In this document: in pieces, positions 9,228 through 19,400 of the stretch
Position numbering within the stretch: the stretch's first letter is position 1
Layout: every line of letters begins with the position of its first letter
Assembly (NCBI GenBank): GCA_030602315.1
Contig: JAUVZY010000010.1
Location: 1-64,000, forward strand
DNA from: Pseudomonadaceae bacterium
GTDB taxonomy: Bacteria; Pseudomonadota; Gammaproteobacteria; Pseudomonadales; Pseudomonadaceae
DNA length: 64,000 bases
Direction: 5' to 3'
Notes under the pieces: model-generated
What the model saw: only the letters and a program-made list of their open reading frames with translations
Databases searched by the model: none
Told to the model about the DNA's origin: nothing
Position numbers and translations under genes: made by a program

Positions 9228-10312
9228 CAGCCATGCTCCTTCTCGAACTCGGCCATGTAGGCCAGCAGCGCATCCACGGCCGCTTCGCTGACCGCGTTGT
9301 AGATCGACGCGCGCATGCCGCCCACCGAACGGTGGCCCGCCAGGTTGAGCAAGCCACGCGCCTCGGCGCCCACCAGGAACGGCTTGTTCAGCTGCTCGTC
9401 GGCCAGGCGGAACGGCACGTTCATCCAAGAACGGTCGTCCATGGCGATCGGGTTGGAATAGAAAGCGCTGGCATCGATGAAGTCGTACAGCTTCTGCTGC
9501 TTGCGGCGGTTGATCTCGGCCATCGCCTCGAGACCACCCTGCTCCTTGAGCCACTGGAAGATCAGGCCGGCCAGGTACCAGGCCAGGGTCGGCGGAGTGT
9601 TGTACATCGAGCCGTTATCGGCGGCGACCTTGTAGTCGAGCATGGTCGGGCAGATGGAGCGGGCCTTGCCGAGCAGGTCCTCGCGCACGATCACCACCAC
9701 CAGACCGCTCGGGCCGATGTTCTTCTGCGCGCCGGCGTAGATCATGCCGAAACGCGACACATCGACCGGGCGCGAGAGGATGGTGGACGACATATCGGCG
9801 ATCAGCGGTACGTCGCCGGCCTGCGGAATCCAGCTGTACTCCAGCCCGCCGATGGTCTCGTTGGGGGTGTAGTGCAGATAGGCGGCGTCCTTGGACAGCT
9901 GCCACTCGTTCTGCTTGGGGATGCGGAAGTAGTCATAGGCCTTGGCGCTGGCGGCGACATTGACGTTGCCATAGCGACGAGCTTCCTCGATGGCCTTCTT
10001 CGACCAGATGCCGGTATCGACGTAGTCGGCGGTGGCCCCCTCGGGCAGCAGGTTCAGCGGAATCTGCGCGAACTGCTGGCTGGCGCCACCCTGCAGGAAC
10101 AGTACCTTGTAGTTGGACGGGATCGAGAGCAGGTCGCGCAGGTCCTGTTCGGCCTGGCTGGCAATGCCGACGAAGTCATCACTGCGGTGGCTCATCTCCA
10201 TCACCGACAGGCCCTTGCCCTGCCAGTCGAGGAGTTCCGCCTGAGCGCGTTGCAGCACCGCTTCGGGCAGTGCGGCCGGGCCGGCACAGAAGTTATAGGC
10301 GCGTTTGCTCAC
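9227..10312 (-). CDS. serC: Phosphoserine aminotransferase
   Basis: The 361-residue class V PLP aminotransferase starts MSKRAYNFCAGPAALPEAVL. It carries FLQGGASQQFAQIPLNLL and the PLP-lysine segment AGAQKNIGPSGLVVVI. It makes phosphoserine from 3-phosphohydroxypyruvate, and also serves the 4-phosphohydroxythreonine step of vitamin B6 synthesis, the pathway of pdxB at 49.5 kb. It is co-directional with gyrA upstream (100-bp gap) and coupled to pheA downstream by a one-base overlap. Confidence 0.97.
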   Translation of the reverse strand: MSKRAYNFCAGPAALPEAVLQRAQAELLDWQGKGLSVMEMSHRSDDFVGIASQAEQDLRDLLSIPSNYKVLFLQGGASQQFAQIPLNLLPEGATADYVDTGIWSKKAIEEARRYGNVNVAASAKAYDYFRIPKQNEWQLSKDAAYLHYTPNETIGGLEYSWIPQAGDVPLIADMSSTILSRPVDVSRFGMIYAGAQKNIGPSGLVVVIVREDLLGKARSICPTMLDYKVAADNGSMYNTPPTLAWYLAGLIFQWLKEQGGLEAMAEINRRKQQKLYDFIDASAFYSNPIAMDDRSWMNVPFRLADEQLNKPFLVGAEARGLLNLAGHRSVGGMRASIYNAVSEAAVDALLAYMAEFEKEHG

Positions 10313-10412
10313 AGCCAGTCTCTCTTCTCAAATCAGATTCTTTGCAGATATGGGGCATCCCACGGGCGCCCCGCCTTCGGCCCGCCAGCGGCGGCGCCGA
10401 ACCTCAGCACAC

Positions 10413-13223
10413 TCAATCTTCGTCGTCGGTGGGCACGACATCCGGGGATACGTCACCCGCCCCGCCGAGCAGTTCATCCTCGCTCGGCTCGGTGCTGACC
10501 ACCGGCAATTCCTTCTCGCGCACGCTCTCGTCGAGGCTGGCCTCGATGGCTTCGAGCACTTCTTCCTCGGAGGGCTCCTGAACGCGCTCGAGACCGACCA
10601 GGTGCTCGCCCTTGGCCAGCTTGATCAGCGTCACACCCTGGGTGTTGCGCCCAAGCAGCGATACCTCATCCACCCGCGTGCGCACCAGCGTGCCCTGATC
10701 GGAAATCAGCATGATTTCCTCGCCGTCCTGCACCTGGATGGCGCCAACCAGCGGGCCGTTACGCTCGTTGCTGACCATGGCGATCACGCCTTGGCCACCG
10801 CGACCGCGACGGGGGAACTCGGCCAGCACCGTGCGCTTGCCGTAGCCGTTCTGGCTGGCGGTGAGAATCTGCGCGCCCTGCTCGGGGATCAGCATGGAAA
10901 TCAGCCGCTGGCCATCGGCCAGCCGCATGCCGCGCACGCCGCGGGCGCCACGACCCATGGTACGAACGTGCTTCTCCTTGAAGCGGATCACCTTGCCGCC
11001 GTCGGAGAACAGCATCACCTCGCGCGCGCCATCGGTCACGGCGGCGGCGATCAGCGTGTCACCCTCTTCCAGACCCAGCGCGATCAGGCCGGAGCTGCGC
11101 GGACGACTGAACTGCGCCAGCGGCGTCTTCTTCACCGTGCCCTTGGCCGTGGCCATGAAGATGTAGGTGCCGGTGGGCTCGTCCTGGGCGTCATCGGTGT
11201 CCTCGCCTTCGCCCAGCTCCTCGACCTCCTCGCTCTCGACACTGATGATCTCGGCGTCTTCGGCCTCCTCGTCGCCCAGCGCGGCCTGCTGACGCGCGGC
11301 CTCCAGGTCTACCGGCAGCACCGCGGTGATGCGTTCGCCCTCGTCCAGCGGCAACAGGTTGACCATCGGCCGCCCGCGCGAGGTGCGCGAAGCTTCCGGA
11401 ATCTCGTAGGTCTTGAGCCAGTACACCTTGCCCTTGCTGGAGAACAGCAGCAGCGTGGTGTGACTGTTGGCTACCAGCAGGTGCTCGACGTAGTCCTCTT
11501 CCTTCACTCCGGTGGCCGCCTTGCCGCGTCCGCCACGGCGCTGAGCCTGGTAGGCCGCCAGCGGCTGGCTCTTGGCGTAGCCGCCATGGGAGATGGTGAC
11601 GACGCGCTCTTCCTCGGTGATCAGGTCGGCCAGGGTCAGGTCCAGGCGCGATTCGAGAATCTCGGTACGTCGTGCATCGCCAAATTCCTTGCGCACGCCC
11701 TCGAGCTCCTCGCGGATCACCTCCATCAGGCGCACCGGGTCGGTGAGGATGCGGATCAGCTCGCCGATCTGGGTGAGAATTTCCTGGTACTCGGCCAGAA
11801 GCTTCTCGTGCTCGAGACCGGTCAGGCGATGCAGCCGCAGGTCGAGGATCGCCTGGGCCTGGTCGGGCGAGAGGTAGTAGCGGCCGTCACGCAGGCCGAA
11901 CTGCGGGTCGAGATTTTCCGGACGGCAGGAATCGGCGCCGGCACGTTCGACCATCGCCTCCACCGCACTGGATTCCCACGACGTGGCGATCAGCCGCTCC
12001 TTGGCCTCGGCCGGCGTCGGCGAGGTCTTGATCAGCTCGATGACCGGGTCGATGTTCGACAGCGCCACCGCCTGACCTTCGAGGATGTGACCGCGCTCGC
12101 GCGCCTTGCGCAGCTCGTAGACGGTGCGCCGGGTCACCACTTCGCGGCGGTGGCGGACGAACGCCTCGAGCATCTCCTTGAGATTCAGGGTGCGCGGCTG
12201 GCCGTCGACCAGTGCCACCATGTTGATGCCGAACACGCTCTGCAGCTGGGTCTGGGCGTACAGATTATTGAGGATCACCTCGGGCACTTCGCCGCGGCGC
12301 AGCTCGATGACCACGCGCATGCCGTCCTTGTCGGACTCGTCGCGCAGCTCGGTGATGCCTTCGAGCTTCTTCTCCTTGACCAGCTCGGCGATCTTTTCGA
12401 TCAAGCGCGCCTTGTTCAGCTGGTATGGCAGCTCGGTGATGACGATCTGTTGGCGGCCGCCGACCTTGTCGATGTCCTCGACATCGGCCCGGGCACGCAC
12501 ATAGATCCGGCCGCGGCCGGTCTTGTAGGCCTCGATGATCCCGGCACGGCCGTTGATGATACCGGCGGTGGGGAAATCGGGACCGGGGATGTACTTGAGC
12601 AGCTGGTCGATATCCAGCTCGGGGTTGTCGATCAGCGCCAGGCAGCCGTCGATCACCTCGCCCAGGTTGTGCGGCGGAATGTTGGTGGCCATGCCCACGG
12701 CGATACCGCTGGAGCCGTTGACCAGCAGGTTGGGGATCTTGGTCGGCATGACCGCCGGGATCTGCTCGGTGCCGTCGTAGTTGGGCACCCAGTCGACGGT
12801 TTCCTTGTCCAGATCGGCGAGCAGTTCATGAGCCAGCTTGGCCATGCGCACTTCGGTGTAACGCATCGCTGCGGCGTTGTCGCCGTCCACCGAACCGAAG
12901 TTGCCCTGACCATCTACCAGCATGTAACGCAGGGAGAACGGCTGGGCCATACGCACGATGGTGTCGTACACCGCCGAATCGCCGTGCGGGTGGTACTTAC
13001 CGATCACGTCACCGACCACGCGGGCCGACTTCTTGTAGGGCTTGTTCCAGTCGTTGCCGAGCTCGCTCATGGCATAGAGCACCCGGCGGTGCACCGGCTT
13101 CAAGCCATCGCGCGCATCCGGCAGGGCCCGGCCGACGATCACGCTCATCGCGTAGTCGAGGTAGGACTGCTTCAGCTCGTCTTCGATATTGACCGGAAGG
13201 ATTTCTTTGGCCAGTTCACCCAT
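10413..13223 (-). CDS. gyrA: DNA gyrase subunit A
   Basis: The 936-residue GyrA has the catalytic tyrosine at Y122 ([10 protein letters not shown]). The quinolone-determining segment reads [10 protein letters not shown], with Ser83 and Asp87, the residues of the drug-sensitive type in E. coli. The GyrA box QRRGGRGK opens the C-terminal wrapping domain. That domain carries an acidic insert ([18 protein letters not shown] region) and an acidic tail ending PTDDED, which explain the extra length over E. coli. With GyrB it introduces negative supercoils. The start [20 protein letters not shown] is the family start. Confidence 0.98.
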   Translation of the reverse strand: MGELAKEILPVNIEDELKQSYLDYAMSVIVGRALPDARDGLKPVHRRVLYAMSELGNDWNKPYKKSARVVGDVIGKYHPHGDSAVYDTIVRMAQPFSLRYMLVDGQGNFGSVDGDNAAAMRYTEVRMAKLAHELLADLDKETVDWVPNYDGTEQIPAVMPTKIPNLLVNGSSGIAVGMATNIPPHNLGEVIDGCLALIDNPELDIDQLLKYIPGPDFPTAGIINGRAGIIEAYKTGRGRIYVRARADVEDIDKVGGRQQIVITELPYQLNKARLIEKIAELVKEKKLEGITELRDESDKDGMRVVIELRRGEVPEVILNNLYAQTQLQSVFGINMVALVDGQPRTLNLKEMLEAFVRHRREVVTRRTVYELRKARERGHILEGQAVALSNIDPVIELIKTSPTPAEAKERLIATSWESSAVEAMVERAGADSCRPENLDPQFGLRDGRYYLSPDQAQAILDLRLHRLTGLEHEKLLAEYQEILTQIGELIRILTDPVRLMEVIREELEGVRKEFGDARRTEILESRLDLTLADLITEEERVVTISHGGYAKSQPLAAYQAQRRGGRGKAATGVKEEDYVEHLLVANSHTTLLLFSSKGKVYWLKTYEIPEASRTSRGRPMVNLLPLDEGERITAVLPVDLEAARQQAALGDEEAEDAEIISVESEEVEELGEGEDTDDAQDEPTGTYIFMATAKGTVKKTPLAQFSRPRSSGLIALGLEEGDTLIAAAVTDGAREVMLFSDGGKVIRFKEKHVRTMGRGARGVRGMRLADGQRLISMLIPEQGAQILTASQNGYGKRTVLAEFPRRGRGGQGVIAMVSNERNGPLVGAIQVQDGEEIMLISDQGTLVRTRVDEVSLLGRNTQGVTLIKLAKGEHLVGLERVQEPSEEEVLEAIEASLDESVREKELPVVSTEPSEDELLGGAGDVSPDVVPTDDED

Positions 13224-13295
13224 GGAAACCTGGTTCCTTGTAGTTCAGCAGGGTCCTGCGAAAGCCCGCGATCTTAACACAAGGCGCGAAGCCGC

Positions 13296-13355
13296 TGGAG
13301 GCTCACGGCTGGAGGCCAAACGACCGGCCCTTTGTTCCGGCCTTCGGCCTCCAGC
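13296..13355. repeat. Inverted repeat between mtnA and gyrA
   Basis: A perfect 10-bp inverted repeat, GCTGGAGGCC and GGCCTCCAGC, flanks a roughly 27-nt interior that itself contains CCGG/CCGG blocks. A partial third copy, GCTGGAGGC, lies just to the left. It resembles the GCTTG-type repeats elsewhere in the window but with a CTGGAGG core. There is no T tract, so an intrinsic terminator is unlikely. Confidence 0.55.
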
Positions 13356-13370
13356 GCTTTTGTCGGCTTT

Positions 13371-14447
13371 CTAGTGCAGCCTTTTCCGATTCATCAGTTC
13401 AGCCATCTTCTCCGCCGTCGGGCGCTCCACCACGCCTTTCTCGGTGACGATGGCGTCGATCAGGTCCGCCGGGGTTACGTCGAACACCGGATTGAAGGCA
13501 GCGATGTCCGCGGCGATGCGCTGACCACCCACCTCGAGCAGCTCGCCGCCGGCGCGCTCCTCGATCGGGATGTCGTCGCCGCTCTCCAGGCTCATGTCGA
13601 TGGTCGAACTCGGCGCCACCACCATGAAACGCACGCCGTGATGCATGGCGGTCACCGCCAGCTGATAGGTACCGATCTTGTTGGCGACATCCCCATTGGC
13701 GGTGATGCGATCAGCACCGACGATCACCCAGGTGATCGCCCGGGTCTTCATCAGGTGGGCCGCAGCGGCGTCCACATTCAGACTGACCGGCACACCTTCG
13801 CCGGCCAGCTCCCAGGCGGTCAGGCGCGAACCCTGCAGCCAGGGACGGGTTTCGTCGACGTGCACGCACTCGACCAGACCATCGAGCTGCGCGGCACGAA
13901 TCACGCCCAGCGCGGTGCCGAAGCCGCCGGTGGCCAGTGCGCCGGTATTGCAGTGCGTGAGCAGTTGCTGGGCGTTGTGGTTGTGCTTGCGAATCAGCTC
14001 CACGCCGAACTGCGCCATGGTCAGGTTGGCTTCGCGATCGCTGTCGTGAATGGCGATCGCCTCACGCTCCAGTACCCGCAGCGGGTCCTCGCCCTGCCCG
14101 AGCCGATCGAGCCGGTCGCGCATGCGATTGAGCGCCCAGAACAGGTTGACCGCGGTCGGCCGGGACGCCGCCAGCAGGGCGAAGTCCTGCTCCAGCGCCG
14201 CACGCCAGTCCTCGCCGGCCGCCAGCCGGGCCCGGGCACCAAGCACCACGCCATAGGCCGCGCTGATTCCGATGGCCGGCGCCCCGCGCACCACCATGTC
14301 ACGGATCGCCTCGGCCACCGCTGCAGCCGATTCGTAGGCATGCCACAGCGTTTGCAGCGGCAGCTTGCGCTGATCCAGCAGGTACAGGCGACCGTCACGC
14401 CAGTCGATGGACTTCACTTTCTCCGCCGCCAGCAGCCGCTCGCGCAT
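13371..14447 (-). CDS. mtnA: Methylthioribose-1-phosphate isomerase
   Basis: The 358-residue enzyme of the eIF2B-alpha-like family isomerises 5-methylthioribose-1-phosphate to the ribulose form in methionine salvage. Visible motifs are [20 protein letters not shown], the catalytic-cysteine region [20 protein letters not shown], and [21 protein letters not shown]. The ATG at 14447 ([10 protein letters not shown]) with GAGG 5 nt upstream is chosen over an in-frame GTG two codons earlier. It is divergent from mtaD, which supplies the preceding step. The remaining steps (mtnB, mtnC, mtnD) sit at 60.7-62.6 kb. Confidence 0.95.
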   Translation of the reverse strand: MRERLLAAEKVKSIDWRDGRLYLLDQRKLPLQTLWHAYESAAAVAEAIRDMVVRGAPAIGISAAYGVVLGARARLAAGEDWRAALEQDFALLAASRPTAVNLFWALNRMRDRLDRLGQGEDPLRVLEREAIAIHDSDREANLTMAQFGVELIRKHNHNAQQLLTHCNTGALATGGFGTALGVIRAAQLDGLVECVHVDETRPWLQGSRLTAWELAGEGVPVSLNVDAAAAHLMKTRAITWVIVGADRITANGDVANKIGTYQLAVTAMHHGVRFMVVAPSSTIDMSLESGDDIPIEERAGGELLEVGGQRIAADIAAFNPVFDVTPADLIDAIVTEKGVVERPTAEKMAELMNRKRLH

Positions 14448-14611
14448 GGTCACCTCGCCTTCACATCAGCCAACAAAAAAGTGCGCGAGTATACGCCAAG
14501 CGCCAGGGCACTACGCACCTGGCGGTCGGTCCACCGTGGCAGAGCCCGTGGCACACGGTTAACCGCTTTGCATTACACTTCTGCGCCCCGCTCACTTCGG
14601 AATCCTGCGCC

Positions 14612-15949
14612 ATGCCTACACCGCCGTCCGCCCCGTTGGATTTGCTGCTGCTGCCGTCCTGGCTGGTGCCGGTGGAACCCAGCGGCGTGGTGTTGAAGGA
14701 TTACGGACTGGGCATTCGCGACGGGCGCATCGCCCTGATCGCCCCGCGCGCCGAGGCAATCAAGCACCCGACACTCGAAACCCGCGAGCTGCCGGGCATG
14801 GTGCTCACCCCCGGACTGGTCAACGCCCACGGCCACGCTGCCATGAGCCTGTTCCGCGGCCTGGCCGACGACCTGCCGCTGATGACCTGGCTGCAGCAGC
14901 ACATCTGGCCGGCCGAAGCGCGCTGGGTGAACGAGGACTTCGTGCGTGACGGCACCGACCTGGCGATCGCCGAGCAGCTGCTGGGCGGCATCACCTGCTT
15001 TTCCGACATGTACTTCTTCCCCCAGGTGGCCAGCCAGCGCGTGCATGAGAGCGGCATGCGCGCGCAGATCGCCATTCCGGTGCTGGACTTCCCCATTCCC
15101 GGTGCCCGTGATGCCGACGAGGCGCTGCGCCAGGGCGTGCACCTGTACGACGACCTCAAGCACCACCCGCGCCTGTCGATCGCCTTCGGCCCGCATGCGC
15201 CCTATTCGGTGGCCGACGACAAGCTCGAGAGCATCCGTATCCTGGTCGGCGAGATGGACGTCGGCATTCACATGCACGTCCACGAAACCGCCCACGAGGT
15301 CGAGGAAGCGCTGAGCAAGCATGGCGAGCGTCCGCTGGCGCGGCTGGCGCGCATGCAGCTGCTCGGCCCGCGCTTTCAGGCGGTGCACATGACCCAGGTG
15401 AACGACGAGGACCTGGCGCTGCTGGTCCAGCACAACTGCAGCGTGATCCATTGCCCCGAGTCGAACCTGAAGCTCGCCAGCGGCTTCTGCCCGGTGGAAC
15501 GCCTGTGGGAAGCCGGGGTGAACGTCGCCATCGGCACCGACGGCGCGGCGAGCAACAACGACCTGGACCTTTTGGGCGAAACCCGCACCGCCGCGCTGCT
15601 CGCCAAAGCCGTGGCGCAATCGGCCACCGCGCTGGACGCCCACCGCGCCCTGCGCATGGCTACCCTGAACGGGGCACGCGCCCTAGGCCTGGACGAGCAG
15701 ATCGGCACGCTGGAAATCGGCAAGTTCGCCGACATCGCCGCCTTCGACTTATCGGGGCTGGCCCAGCAACCGATCTACGACCCGATCTCGCAACTGGTCT
15801 ATGCCTCAGGGCGCGACCAGTTGCGTCATGTGTGGGTCGGCGGCAAGCAGCTGGTCGACGATCGCCACCTGCTGCGCATGGACAGCGAGCGCCTGATTGC
15901 CAGCGCCCGTGCCTGGGGCGAGCGCATCGGCGCGGCGGATCGCAACTGA
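14612..15949 (+). CDS. mtaD: Methylthioadenosine / S-adenosylhomocysteine deaminase
   Basis: The 445-residue amidohydrolase of the TRZ/ATZ group has the metal-binding NAHGHAAMS, the HVHET block, [12 protein letters not shown] and [12 protein letters not shown]. In P. aeruginosa the homologue next to mtnA deaminates 5'-methylthioadenosine to methylthioinosine, an alternative entry into methionine salvage, and this position supports that assignment. SAH or related adenosines remain possible substrates. It starts a co-directional run mtaD-ubiG-mupP-yciK. Confidence 0.9.
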   Translation: MPTPPSAPLDLLLLPSWLVPVEPSGVVLKDYGLGIRDGRIALIAPRAEAIKHPTLETRELPGMVLTPGLVNAHGHAAMSLFRGLADDLPLMTWLQQHIWPAEARWVNEDFVRDGTDLAIAEQLLGGITCFSDMYFFPQVASQRVHESGMRAQIAIPVLDFPIPGARDADEALRQGVHLYDDLKHHPRLSIAFGPHAPYSVADDKLESIRILVGEMDVGIHMHVHETAHEVEEALSKHGERPLARLARMQLLGPRFQAVHMTQVNDEDLALLVQHNCSVIHCPESNLKLASGFCPVERLWEAGVNVAIGTDGAASNNDLDLLGETRTAALLAKAVAQSATALDAHRALRMATLNGARALGLDEQIGTLEIGKFADIAAFDLSGLAQQPIYDPISQLVYASGRDQLRHVWVGGKQLVDDRHLLRMDSERLIASARAWGERIGAADRN

Positions 15950-16048
15950 CACCCGCACGGCGCGATGCCCGCGCCGTGCCGAAAGCTGGCAAGATGCGGC
16001 CTTGCCGACCAAGCTTGGCCACTCAACGCACATATAACGGAACGGACC

Positions 16049-16747
16049 ATGAGCAACGTCGATCACGGTGAAATCGCCAAATTCGAAGCCCTCGCCTACC
16101 GCTGGTGGGACCGCGAGAGCGAATTCAAGCCGCTGCACGAGATCAACCCGCTGCGCGTCAACTGGATCGACGAACACGCTCCGCTGGCCGGCAAGAAAGT
16201 GCTCGACGTCGGCTGTGGCGGCGGCATTCTCAGTGAATCCATGGCCCGCCGCGGCGCCCTGGTGACCGGCATCGACATGGGCGAGGCGCCCTTGTCGGTG
16301 GCCCGCCTGCACCAGCTCGAATCGGGTCTGGAGGTCGACTACCGGCAAACCACCGCCGAGGCGTTGGCCGAGGAACTGCCCGGCCAGTTCGACGTGGTCA
16401 CCTGCATGGAAATGCTCGAGCACGTGCCCGACCCGGCCTCGGTGATCCGCGCCTGCCACCGCCTGGTCAAACCCGGTGGCCAGGTGTTCTTCTCCACGAT
16501 CAACCGCAACCCGAAGTCGTACCTGTTCGCCATCCTCGGCGCCGAGTACGTGCTCAAGCTGCTGCCGCGCGGCACCCACGATTTTCGCAAGTTCATCCGC
16601 CCCTCCGAGCTGGGCGCCTGGTGTCGCGAAGCCGGACTGACGGTGAAGGACGTCATCGGCCTGACCTACAACCCGCTGACCAAGCACTACAAACTGGCCG
16701 GCGATGTCGACGTCAACTACATGGTCCAGACCCTGAAGGAAGCCTGA
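16049..16747 (+). CDS. ubiG: Ubiquinone biosynthesis O-methyltransferase
   Basis: The 232-residue SAM methyltransferase carries out the two O-methylations of ubiquinone synthesis. Motif I reads [19 protein letters not shown], and the N-terminal [27 protein letters not shown] is diagnostic of UbiG. The ATG at 16049 is chosen over an upstream start at 15965 because the family begins just before DHGEIAKFE. It ends in a TGATG overlap with mupP. Confidence 0.97.
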   Translation: MSNVDHGEIAKFEALAYRWWDRESEFKPLHEINPLRVNWIDEHAPLAGKKVLDVGCGGGILSESMARRGALVTGIDMGEAPLSVARLHQLESGLEVDYRQTTAEALAEELPGQFDVVTCMEMLEHVPDPASVIRACHRLVKPGGQVFFSTINRNPKSYLFAILGAEYVLKLLPRGTHDFRKFIRPSELGAWCREAGLTVKDVIGLTYNPLTKHYKLAGDVDVNYMVQTLKEA

Positions 16748-17421
16748 TGCGCCGTCTCTCTGCAGTCCTGTTCGATCTCGACGGCACCCTGCTGGACTCG
16801 GCGCCGGACTTCGTCGCGGTGATTGATGCCATGCGCGCGGCGCGCGAGCTGCCTCCGGTGGAAGAAGCGCGCATTCGCGCCGTGGTTTCCGGCGGTGCCC
16901 GAGCCATGGTGCTGGCCGGCTTCGATATCGACCCGCTCTCCGACGAGTTCGAACCGCTGCGTCTGGAGTTTCTCGAGCGCTACCTCGATAACTGCGCCAT
17001 CAAGAGCTGCCTCTATGACGGCATGCATGAGCTGCTCGAGGACATCGAGGCCGCCCGCCTCAAGTGGGGCGTAGTGACCAACAAGCATGTGCGCTTCGCC
17101 GCCCCGATCCTCGAGCGCCTCGGTCTGGCCGAGCGTGCCGCGGTGCTGGTCTGCCCGGACCACGTGGCCCGCAGCAAACCGGACCCGGAGCCAGTGCTGC
17201 TCGCCTGCCGCCAACTGGGCGTCGATCCGGCTTCGGTCTTGTTCGTCGGGGACGATCTGCGCGACATCGAATCCGGTCGCGCTGCCGGCACCAAGACCGC
17301 CGCGGTGCGTTACGGCTACATCCACCCCGACGACAACCCCGGCCACTGGGGTGCCGACGTGATCGTGGACCATCCGCTGGAACTGCGCAGCGTGCTGGAG
17401 CGGGCGCTGTGCGGCTGCTGA
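16747..17421 (+). CDS. mupP: N-acetylmuramic acid 6-phosphate phosphatase
   Basis: The 224-residue HAD-superfamily phosphatase has motif [16 protein letters not shown], motif II GVVTNK, the RSKPDPEPV lysine and the motif IV block [16 protein letters not shown]. Homologues were once labelled phosphoglycolate phosphatase, but the pseudomonad gene between ubiG and yciK is MupP, which dephosphorylates MurNAc-6-phosphate in the AmgK/MurU peptidoglycan recycling route that bypasses fosfomycin-sensitive steps. The ATG shares a base with the ubiG stop, implying coupling. Confidence 0.9.
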   Translation: MRRLSAVLFDLDGTLLDSAPDFVAVIDAMRAARELPPVEEARIRAVVSGGARAMVLAGFDIDPLSDEFEPLRLEFLERYLDNCAIKSCLYDGMHELLEDIEAARLKWGVVTNKHVRFAAPILERLGLAERAAVLVCPDHVARSKPDPEPVLLACRQLGVDPASVLFVGDDLRDIESGRAAGTKTAAVRYGYIHPDDNPGHWGADVIVDHPLELRSVLERALCGC

Positions 17422-17480
17422 CAAGCGGCGACCCCGGCCCATGCCAACCGATACCCGCCAAACTGCTCGATCGCTTTAAC

Positions 17481-17508
17481 TTGAAGCTTGCCGCTTGAGG
17501 CTATAGCT
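17481..17508. repeat. GCTTGAAGC-type repeat before yciK
   Basis: This block, TTGAAGCTTGCCGCTTGAGG followed by CTATAGCT, closely matches one arm of the repeat beside hisC (8053-8127), which ends GCTTGAGGCTTGTAGCT. It sits 18 bp before the yciK start. Here only one arm is obvious. Confidence 0.6.
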
Positions 17509-17526
17509 CTCCGAAGGAGTCTACTG

Positions 17527-18267
17527 ATGTTCGACTACACCGCCCGCCCGGACCTGCTTGCCGGGCGCGTGATCCTGGTGACCGGCGCCGGACGCGGCAT
17601 CGGCGCGGCCGCGGCCAAGGCCTACGCCGCACATGGCGCTACCGTGCTGCTGCTGGGCAAGAACGAGGAAAACCTCAACCGCGTGTACGACGAGATCGAA
17701 GCGGCCGGCCACCCACAGCCGGCGGTGATCCCGTTCGACCTGGAAACCGCCCACCCCAACCAGTACGACGAGCTCGCGGCGATGGTGGAGCGCGAATTCG
17801 GCCGCCTGGACGGCCTGCTGCACAACGCCTCGATCCTCGGCCCGCGCATGCTGCTCGAGCAGATCACCGGCGAGCAGTTCGCCCAGGTGATGCAGGTGAA
17901 CGTCAATGCCGCCTTCCTGCTGACCAAGACCCAGCTGCCGCTGCTCAAGCTCTCGGCGGACGCCTCGGTAATCTTCACCTCCAGCAGCGTCGGTCGTAAG
18001 GGGCGCGCCTTCTGGGGCGCCTACGCGGTATCGAAGTTCGCTACCGAAGGCCTGATGCAGGTACTTGCCGATGAAGTCGAAGGCGTATCGGCGGTGCGCG
18101 CCAACAGCGTAAACCCCGGCGCGACGCGCACCTCGATGCGCGCACTGGCCTATCCGGGCGAAAGTCCGGAAAAAAAACCGCTGCCCGAAGCGATCATGCC
18201 GGTGTACCTGTACCTGATGGGGCCGGACAGCAAGGGCGTCAACGGCCAGGCCTTCGACGCTCAGTAA
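17527..18267 (+). CDS. yciK: YciK-family short-chain dehydrogenase
   Basis: The 246-residue Rossmann-fold oxidoreductase has the cofactor motif TGAGRGIGAAAAKAYAAHG, the LHNAS motif and the catalytic YAVSK. It is most like E. coli YciK, whose physiological substrate is not settled. The ATG at 17527 has a strong AAGGAG ribosome-binding site. Its place after ubiG and mupP is conserved in pseudomonads but does not reveal a pathway. Confidence 0.88.
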   Translation: MFDYTARPDLLAGRVILVTGAGRGIGAAAAKAYAAHGATVLLLGKNEENLNRVYDEIEAAGHPQPAVIPFDLETAHPNQYDELAAMVEREFGRLDGLLHNASILGPRMLLEQITGEQFAQVMQVNVNAAFLLTKTQLPLLKLSADASVIFTSSSVGRKGRAFWGAYAVSKFATEGLMQVLADEVEGVSAVRANSVNPGATRTSMRALAYPGESPEKKPLPEAIMPVYLYLMGPDSKGVNGQAFDAQ

Positions 18268-18274
18268 CAGGGAT

Positions 18275-18303
18275 AAACCGCGCCCGCTCAAGCGGCGGTT
18301 TTA
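18275..18303 (+). terminator. Terminator-like hairpin after yciK
   Basis: AAACCGC (18275-18281) pairs with GCGGTTT (18295-18301) around an inner CGCT/AGCG pairing, and a short T run closes it. It begins 8 bp past the stop. A second, 9-bp perfect inverted repeat, CGAAGCGGC/GCCGCTTCG, follows at 18321-18346 without a T tract. Confidence 0.55.
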
Positions 18304-18432
18304 CGTCGCCAGCGATCCGTCGAAGCGGCATAAATCTGCCGCTTCGCTTAAAAAAGCGCGGCAGGCGGCTTCTCGACTGCGCTAACTCATTGATTTCAAA
18401 GAGCATGGCGTGATGGCATTGTTTTCGCTAGA

Positions 18433-18448
18433 TGTGAACCAAATCACA
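18433..18448. promoter_or_regulatory. CRP/Vfr-type cAMP-receptor operator
   Basis: The sequence TGTGAACCAAATCACA matches the CRP consensus half-sites exactly (TGTGA-N6-TCACA). It ends 10 bp before the ATG of the GGDEF gene. Such a perfect site is expected less than once by chance in a window of this size. Being so close to the start codon it may repress, or the true transcript and start may lie further downstream. Confidence 0.7.
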
Positions 18449-18458
18449 CAAGCGTGCG

Positions 18459-19397
18459 ATGGCCATGAACAGGACTTCCCCTTCAAGCAACGTCATCGAG
18501 TTCGACAGCAGCCGCCTGAAGCTCGCCGGCATGCTACGCCCGCGCGGCGAGCACAGCCCGACCGCCGACGTCGCCGAGCTGCAGCGACGCCTGAATCTCG
18601 AACTGCAGACCAGCCTGGAACCCGAGCATCTGCTCGGGCTGTTTCTGGCGCGCCTGGGCATGGCACTGCCCGTGGTCGGCCTCGGCTTCCGGCATGAGCC
18701 CACCGACCTGCAGCTGGAGCTGGGTGATGCCGGCGTGCACTCGCTGCATTACCGCCTGCAGCATGACGGCGAGAACCTCGGGGATCTGCTGCTGCATCTG
18801 GCGAGCAACCCGCTCGGCCAGACGCTCGCACCGCTGGATGGCTGGCTTGGCTGCCTGCTCTACCCGCTGCGCAACGCGCTGCTCTACCGGGCGGCCTTGC
18901 TCGATGCCCTGCGCGACCCGCTGACCGGCGCCGGCAATCGCGTGGCGATGAACCGCGCCCTGTCCCGCGAGATCGAGCTCGCGCGCCGTCACGGCCAGCC
19001 GCTGTCGCTGATCATGCTGGATATCGACCACTTCAAGCAGGTCAATGACCGCTTCGGCCATCACTGTGGCGACCAGGTGCTCAAGGCCGTCAGCACCTGC
19101 ATCCGCGCACAGCTGCGCAACGTCGACATGCTGTTTCGCTATGGCGGCGAGGAGTTTTTGATTCTGCTGTCGAACACCGGCGAGGATGCTGCCGAGCGTG
19201 TCGGTCAGCGCCTGTGCGGCGCGGTCGAAGCGATGCGCTTTGACACCGAGGAAGGGATGGTGCTGCCCCTGTCGGTCAGCCTGGGCTGCGCCAGTTACCG
19301 ACTGAGCGAAGATGTCGACACGCTGCTAAAGCGTGCCGACGCGGCGCTGTATCAGGCCAAGCGCAACGGGCGCAACCAGCTGCGCATGGCCATCTGA
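18459..19397 (+). CDS. GGDEF-domain diguanylate cyclase
   Basis: The 312-residue protein has a C-terminal GGDEF domain (about 150-312) with an intact active-site loop, RYGGEEF, and the LMLDIDHFKQVND metal-binding segment, so it should make c-di-GMP. No RxxD inhibitory-site motif is evident just before GGEEF. The N-terminal 140 residues are soluble and of no family I recognise; no membrane segment is visible. The first in-frame start at 18459 has no Shine-Dalgarno and lies almost on top of a CRP/Vfr site, so a downstream start (for example Met25, at 18531) is possible. Confidence 0.88.
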   Translation: MAMNRTSPSSNVIEFDSSRLKLAGMLRPRGEHSPTADVAELQRRLNLELQTSLEPEHLLGLFLARLGMALPVVGLGFRHEPTDLQLELGDAGVHSLHYRLQHDGENLGDLLLHLASNPLGQTLAPLDGWLGCLLYPLRNALLYRAALLDALRDPLTGAGNRVAMNRALSREIELARRHGQPLSLIMLDIDHFKQVNDRFGHHCGDQVLKAVSTCIRAQLRNVDMLFRYGGEEFLILLSNTGEDAAERVGQRLCGAVEAMRFDTEEGMVLPLSVSLGCASYRLSEDVDTLLKRADAALYQAKRNGRNQLRMAI

Positions 19398-19400
19398 GCC

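Noticed and set aside
10305-13277. 990-codon frame antisense to gyrA
   Set aside because: It is fully explained by the GyrA frame; its protein is rich in His, Gln, Leu and Val with no domain.
14552-14580. Possible sigma-54 promoter before mtaD (TGGCAC followed by TTTGCA)
   Set aside because: The spacing between the GG and GC elements is far too long for RpoN.
18321-18346. Perfect 9-bp inverted repeat as a second yciK terminator
   Set aside because: It has no T run in either direction, so I treat it only as a hairpin of unknown role.
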